From an uncultured Eubacteriales bacterium (GTDB lineage: Bacteria > Bacillota > Clostridia > Lachnospirales > Lachnospiraceae), in contig ONSX01000002.1 in the NCBI GenBank assembly GCA_900320615.1, positions 1 to 51,554 of the forward strand: a stretch of 51,554 bases of DNA, given 5' to 3'. Below, one piece after another: positions 48,984 to 51,554 of the stretch (within the stretch, counting starts at the first letter, position 1; each line of letters opens with the position of its first letter). The position numbers and the translations under genes were made by a program. The notes under the pieces are model-generated. The model saw only the letters and a program-made list of their open reading frames with translations, made no database searches and was not told the DNA's origin.

Positions 48984-49778
48984 ATGAAAATCAGTTTTAT
49001 CGGATGTGGCAATATGGGATCGGCCATCATCGGCGGTCTTCTGAAGGGAGGCGTGGCATCTCCGGCTGATATCACGGCGGCGGACGCATATGCGCCGGCG
49101 CGCAAGAAAGCGGAGCAGACGCTTCAGATTCGTACGACAGATGACAACCTGCAGTGCGTAAAGGGTGCGGATGTCGTTGTCTTTGCCGTCAAGCCGATTG
49201 CTCTCGGTGAGGCGGCGCAGGGCATGAAGGAAGCGCTCACAGGTGATCAGCTTGTCATTTCCATTGTCGCGGGACAGTCCGTGGAGAGACTCGGGGAACT
49301 TCTCGGCGCGGATAAGAAGATCGTGCGCGTCATGCCGAATACACCGGCGCTTGTCGGCGAGGGAATCTCGGGCTGGTGCGCGAACAGATACGTGACGGAC
49401 GATGATAAAAAGACGGTCAGCAGAATCCTCGGATCGTTCGGAAAAGAGGAGGAAATTCCGGAGCGGCTGATGGGTGTTGTGACGTCTCTGAGCGGTTCTT
49501 CTCCGGCGTATGTATTCATGTTCATCGAGGCGATGGCGGACGCCGCTGTTCTCGACGGCATGCCGCGGGCGAAGGCGTATACATTTGCGGCGCAGACCGT
49601 TCTCGGATCCGCGAAGATGGTCCTCGAGACAGGAAAGCATCCGGGCGAACTGAAAGATATGGTCACATCTCCGGCCGGCACGACCATTGAGGGAGTCGCG
49701 GCGCTTGAGCGCGGCGGGTTCCGCGGAACCGTGATGGAGGCAGTCCTCGCGTGCACGGAGAAGGCACTGAAGATCTGA
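48984..49778 (+). CDS. proC: Pyrroline-5-carboxylate reductase
   Basis: A 264-residue NAD(P)H-dependent enzyme that makes proline. The N-terminal Rossmann motif is ISFIGCGNMGSAIIGGLL. The C-terminal signature (about 210-235; ETGKHPGELKDMVTSPAGTT) and the helical dimerization domain are intact. SLSGSSPAYVFMFIEAMADA is also conserved. ATG 48984 follows AAAGGAACGAA. It is in the same direction as dapL, 68 nt downstream. Confidence 0.96.
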   Translation: MKISFIGCGNMGSAIIGGLLKGGVASPADITAADAYAPARKKAEQTLQIRTTDDNLQCVKGADVVVFAVKPIALGEAAQGMKEALTGDQLVISIVAGQSVERLGELLGADKKIVRVMPNTPALVGEGISGWCANRYVTDDDKKTVSRILGSFGKEEEIPERLMGVVTSLSGSSPAYVFMFIEAMADAAVLDGMPRAKAYTFAAQTVLGSAKMVLETGKHPGELKDMVTSPAGTTIEGVAALERGGFRGTVMEAVLACTEKALKI

Positions 49779-49869
49779 GAGAAGACATGCAATATAACGA
49801 CTGTCTGCTCTGCACAGCCCGGACAATCCGGATGCGGAGCGGGCAGCCTGGGACGACGAGGAGGCAGAT

Positions 49870-50436
49870 ATGAGCAGAGCGATAGTTTTTCTTGCGGATG
49901 GCTTCGAGGAGGTTGAGGCGCTCACGGTTGTTGATCTTTTAAGACGCGCCGGAATCGAGGTTGTGACTATTTCCATCAGTGATTCCCTGACGCTGGTCGG
50001 ACGGAGCCACATCGAGGTCGGGGCGGATGTCATGTTCGGCGACCTGAAGCATCCGGAGCAGGCGGACATGTTTATCCTTCCGGGAGGACAGCCGGGAACG
50101 ACCTACCTCGGTGAGCATGAGGGAGTCGCGAGAACGCTCGCGGCGGCAAACGAGGCGAAGAAATATATCTGCGCGATCTGCGCGGCGCCGACGGTCCTCG
50201 CAAAGCAGGGCTATCTGAAAGGCAGAAAGGCGGCCTGCTATCCGGGCCTTGAGAACGTCCTGGAGGAGAACGGTGCGGAGCCTGTCACGAACGAGGAGGT
50301 CGTGAAGGACGGGCGGTTCATCACGAGCCGCGGCGCAGGGACAGCAATTCCATTTGCGCTGAAGCTGATCAAGGTTCTTGCGGGAGAGGACATGGCTCGC
50401 GAGACTGGCCGCTCCATCGTATTCAAGGGGGAGTGA
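49870..50436 (+). CDS. DJ-1/PfpI-family protein
   Basis: A 188-residue protein of the DJ-1 clade. The conserved acid is in FLADGFEEVEALTVVDLLRR and the nucleophile in ICAICAAPTVLAKQG at about C104. FILPGGQPGTTYLGE and FITSRGAGTAIPFALKLIKV also match. Family members have been described as glyoxalases, deglycases or chaperones; the function here is open. ATG 49870 follows GAGGAGGCAGAT. Confidence 0.92.
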   Translation: MSRAIVFLADGFEEVEALTVVDLLRRAGIEVVTISISDSLTLVGRSHIEVGADVMFGDLKHPEQADMFILPGGQPGTTYLGEHEGVARTLAAANEAKKYICAICAAPTVLAKQGYLKGRKAACYPGLENVLEENGAEPVTNEEVVKDGRFITSRGAGTAIPFALKLIKVLAGEDMARETGRSIVFKGE

Positions 50437-50468
50437 TCTCCGGATTTTTGGAAAATGAGGTTTCCCTC

Positions 50469-50497
50469 TGTTCAGAAGGAAATTCCTGTGATATACT
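50469..50497 (+). promoter_or_regulatory. Extended -10 promoter of the trigger factor gene
   Basis: TGATATACT (50489-50497) is an extended -10 and TGTTCA lies 17 nt upstream as a weak -35. It is about 40 nt before the ATG at 50535. Confidence 0.55.
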
Positions 50498-50534
50498 GAT
50501 GCAATGACTGTTATCAGATAGTTTAGGAGGAATC

Positions 50535-51554
50535 ATGAGCGTAAAGGTTGAAAATTTAGAGCAAGGGCCATGCTCCGCAGCAGCTGATCGAGAAGATGTA
50601 CGGCACAGGCGTTTTCTATGAAGATGCCGCAAACATCCTGATCCCGCAGACATACCCGGATGAGGCTGAGAGCACAGGTCTTGAGATTGTGTCCCGCCCG
50701 GAATTCGATATCGAGCAGATCGAGAAGGGCAAAGATTTCATTTACACGGCAACAGCGGCTGTCAAGCCGGCTGTCGAGCTCGGCGCTTACGAGGGCATCG
50801 AGGTCAAGAAGCAGGACGTCACTGTCACAGATGAGGACGTCGATGCGGCAATTAAGAAGGAGCAGGAGAAGAACTCCCGCCTTGTTGATGCCAAGGAGGG
50901 CGAGGCTGTCGAGAACGGTGACACGATCAATCTCGACTATTCCGGCTCCATCGACGGCGTCAAGTTCGACGGCGGCACGGCGGAGGGCCAGACACTTGTC
51001 ATCGGCTCCAACACCTTCATCCCGGGCTTCGAGGATCAGCTTGTCGGCGTAAAGGCTGGTGAGGAGAAGGAAGTCAAGGTCACATTCCCGGCTGAGTACC
51101 ACGCAAAGGATCTTGCCGGCAAGGAAGCTGTCTTCGCATGCAAGGTCAACAAGATCCAGAAGAAGGAGCTTCCGGAGCTCAACGATGAGTTCGCACAGGA
51201 TGTCTCTGAGTTCGACACGATGGACGAGTACAGAGAGTCTGTCAAATCCAACCTTGTGTCCGACAAGGAGAAGGCCGCGAAAAACGCAAAGACAAATGAA
51301 GCTGTCGACAAGCTGATCGAGGCGTCCAAGATGGATATCCCGGATGCGATGGTCGCAAGCCAGGCAGAGCAGATGTATGAGGATTTTGCAAGACGTCTTC
51401 AGAGCCAGGGAATCCCGATCGATATGTATCTCCAGTATCAGGGATCCACAGAGGAGAAGTTCAAGGAAGACATCAAGCCGCAGGCACTGAAGCAGATCCA
51501 GGAGCGCCTTGTTCTCGAGGCTGTCGCTGAGAAGGCTGACATCAAGATCTCCGA
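50535..51554 (+). pseudogene. tig: Trigger factor with a deleted, out-of-frame 5' end; open at the window edge
   Basis: The ATG at 50535, with GTTTAGGAGGAATC before it, begins MSVKVENLE as in clostridial trigger factors. The frame then shifts. From about 50563 the trigger-factor sequence resumes in another frame as KGHAPQQLIEKMYGTGVFYE. About 40 codons of the N-terminal ribosome-binding domain are missing, including most of the GFRKGKAP signature. Downstream the FKBP domain (LDYSGSIDGVKFDGGTAEGQ, FIPGFEDQLVGVKAGEEKEV) and part of the chaperone domain are intact to the edge. An internal in-frame ATG at 50596 could still start a protein lacking the ribosome-docking part. Natural deletion and assembly error both remain possible. 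Confidence 0.85.

Noticed and set aside
1..51554. tRNA or rRNA genes
   Set aside because: No cloverleaf with the conserved GTTCGANTC arm and no rRNA-like stretch was noticed in intergenic regions; a tRNA-finding program would settle this.

Overview
The window reads as chromosome of an anaerobic, moderately GC-rich member of the Firmicutes/Clostridia, most likely a Lachnospiraceae relative. The indications are pyruvate formate-lyase with its activase, a fused FeoA-FeoB ferrous iron transporter, the LL-diaminopimelate aminotransferase route (dapF-dapL), BioY biotin uptake, a class II-type GalT, a DUF975 membrane protein, near-consensus sigma-A promoters and strong AGGAGG-type ribosome binding sites. 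The species cannot be named from the sequence alone.

Layout. 1-3900: end of pflB, pflA, an NhaC-type antiporter and a convergent LysR regulator. 4100-13450: an SpoVK/CbbX-like AAA+ ATPase, then a galactose/lactose block (galT, galK, an AraC regulator, a decayed sugar ABC permease tail and a large lacZ). 13450-16270: a small XRE regulator, a cyclase/formamidase, a BirA-like protein with degenerate ligase motifs, and bioY behind a promoter that carries a BirA-type operator. 16350-21900: a PHP phosphatase, a C39-like peptidase followed by an M20 peptidase, then a nucleoside salvage operon (uridine phosphorylase, purine nucleoside phosphorylase, cytidine deaminase). 21900-23500: an IscB RNA-guided nuclease with its probable omega-RNA upstream. 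23520-27240: feoAB, a YfcE-like phosphodiesterase and the first half of an EamA transporter.

27240-36086 is an ~8.85 kb integrative mobilizable element inserted inside the EamA gene. It carries an oriT of the pMV158/MobV type, an Lsa/CplR-like ABC-F antibiotic resistance gene behind a leader-peptide attenuator, a GNAT acetyltransferase, an XRE regulator, a P-loop kinase, a Cys-rich VLP protein, a RepA_N-type protein, a MobV relaxase, a small TnpW-like protein and a large serine recombinase. Imperfect 19-bp inverted ends (16/19) and a GG core let the EamA reading frame be restored exactly.

36087-51554 returns to housekeeping chromosome: the EamA tail, DUF975, a trigger-factor-like FKBP lipoprotein, DegV, a NUDIX hydrolase, tyrS, two aminotransferases (the second HisC), a small multidrug export-type membrane protein, a cis-prenyltransferase next to a trans-polyprenyl synthase, dapF-dapL, proC, a DJ-1/PfpI protein, and a trigger factor gene whose 5' end is deleted and out of frame.

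The points most worth following are the degenerate BirA paired with a BirA box at bioY, the IscB/omega-RNA locus whose start codon lies in a hairpin, the fully readable ABC-F attenuator, the exact boundaries and oriT of the mobilizable element, the broken trigger factor, and the recurrent low-complexity insertions inside several conserved enzymes.
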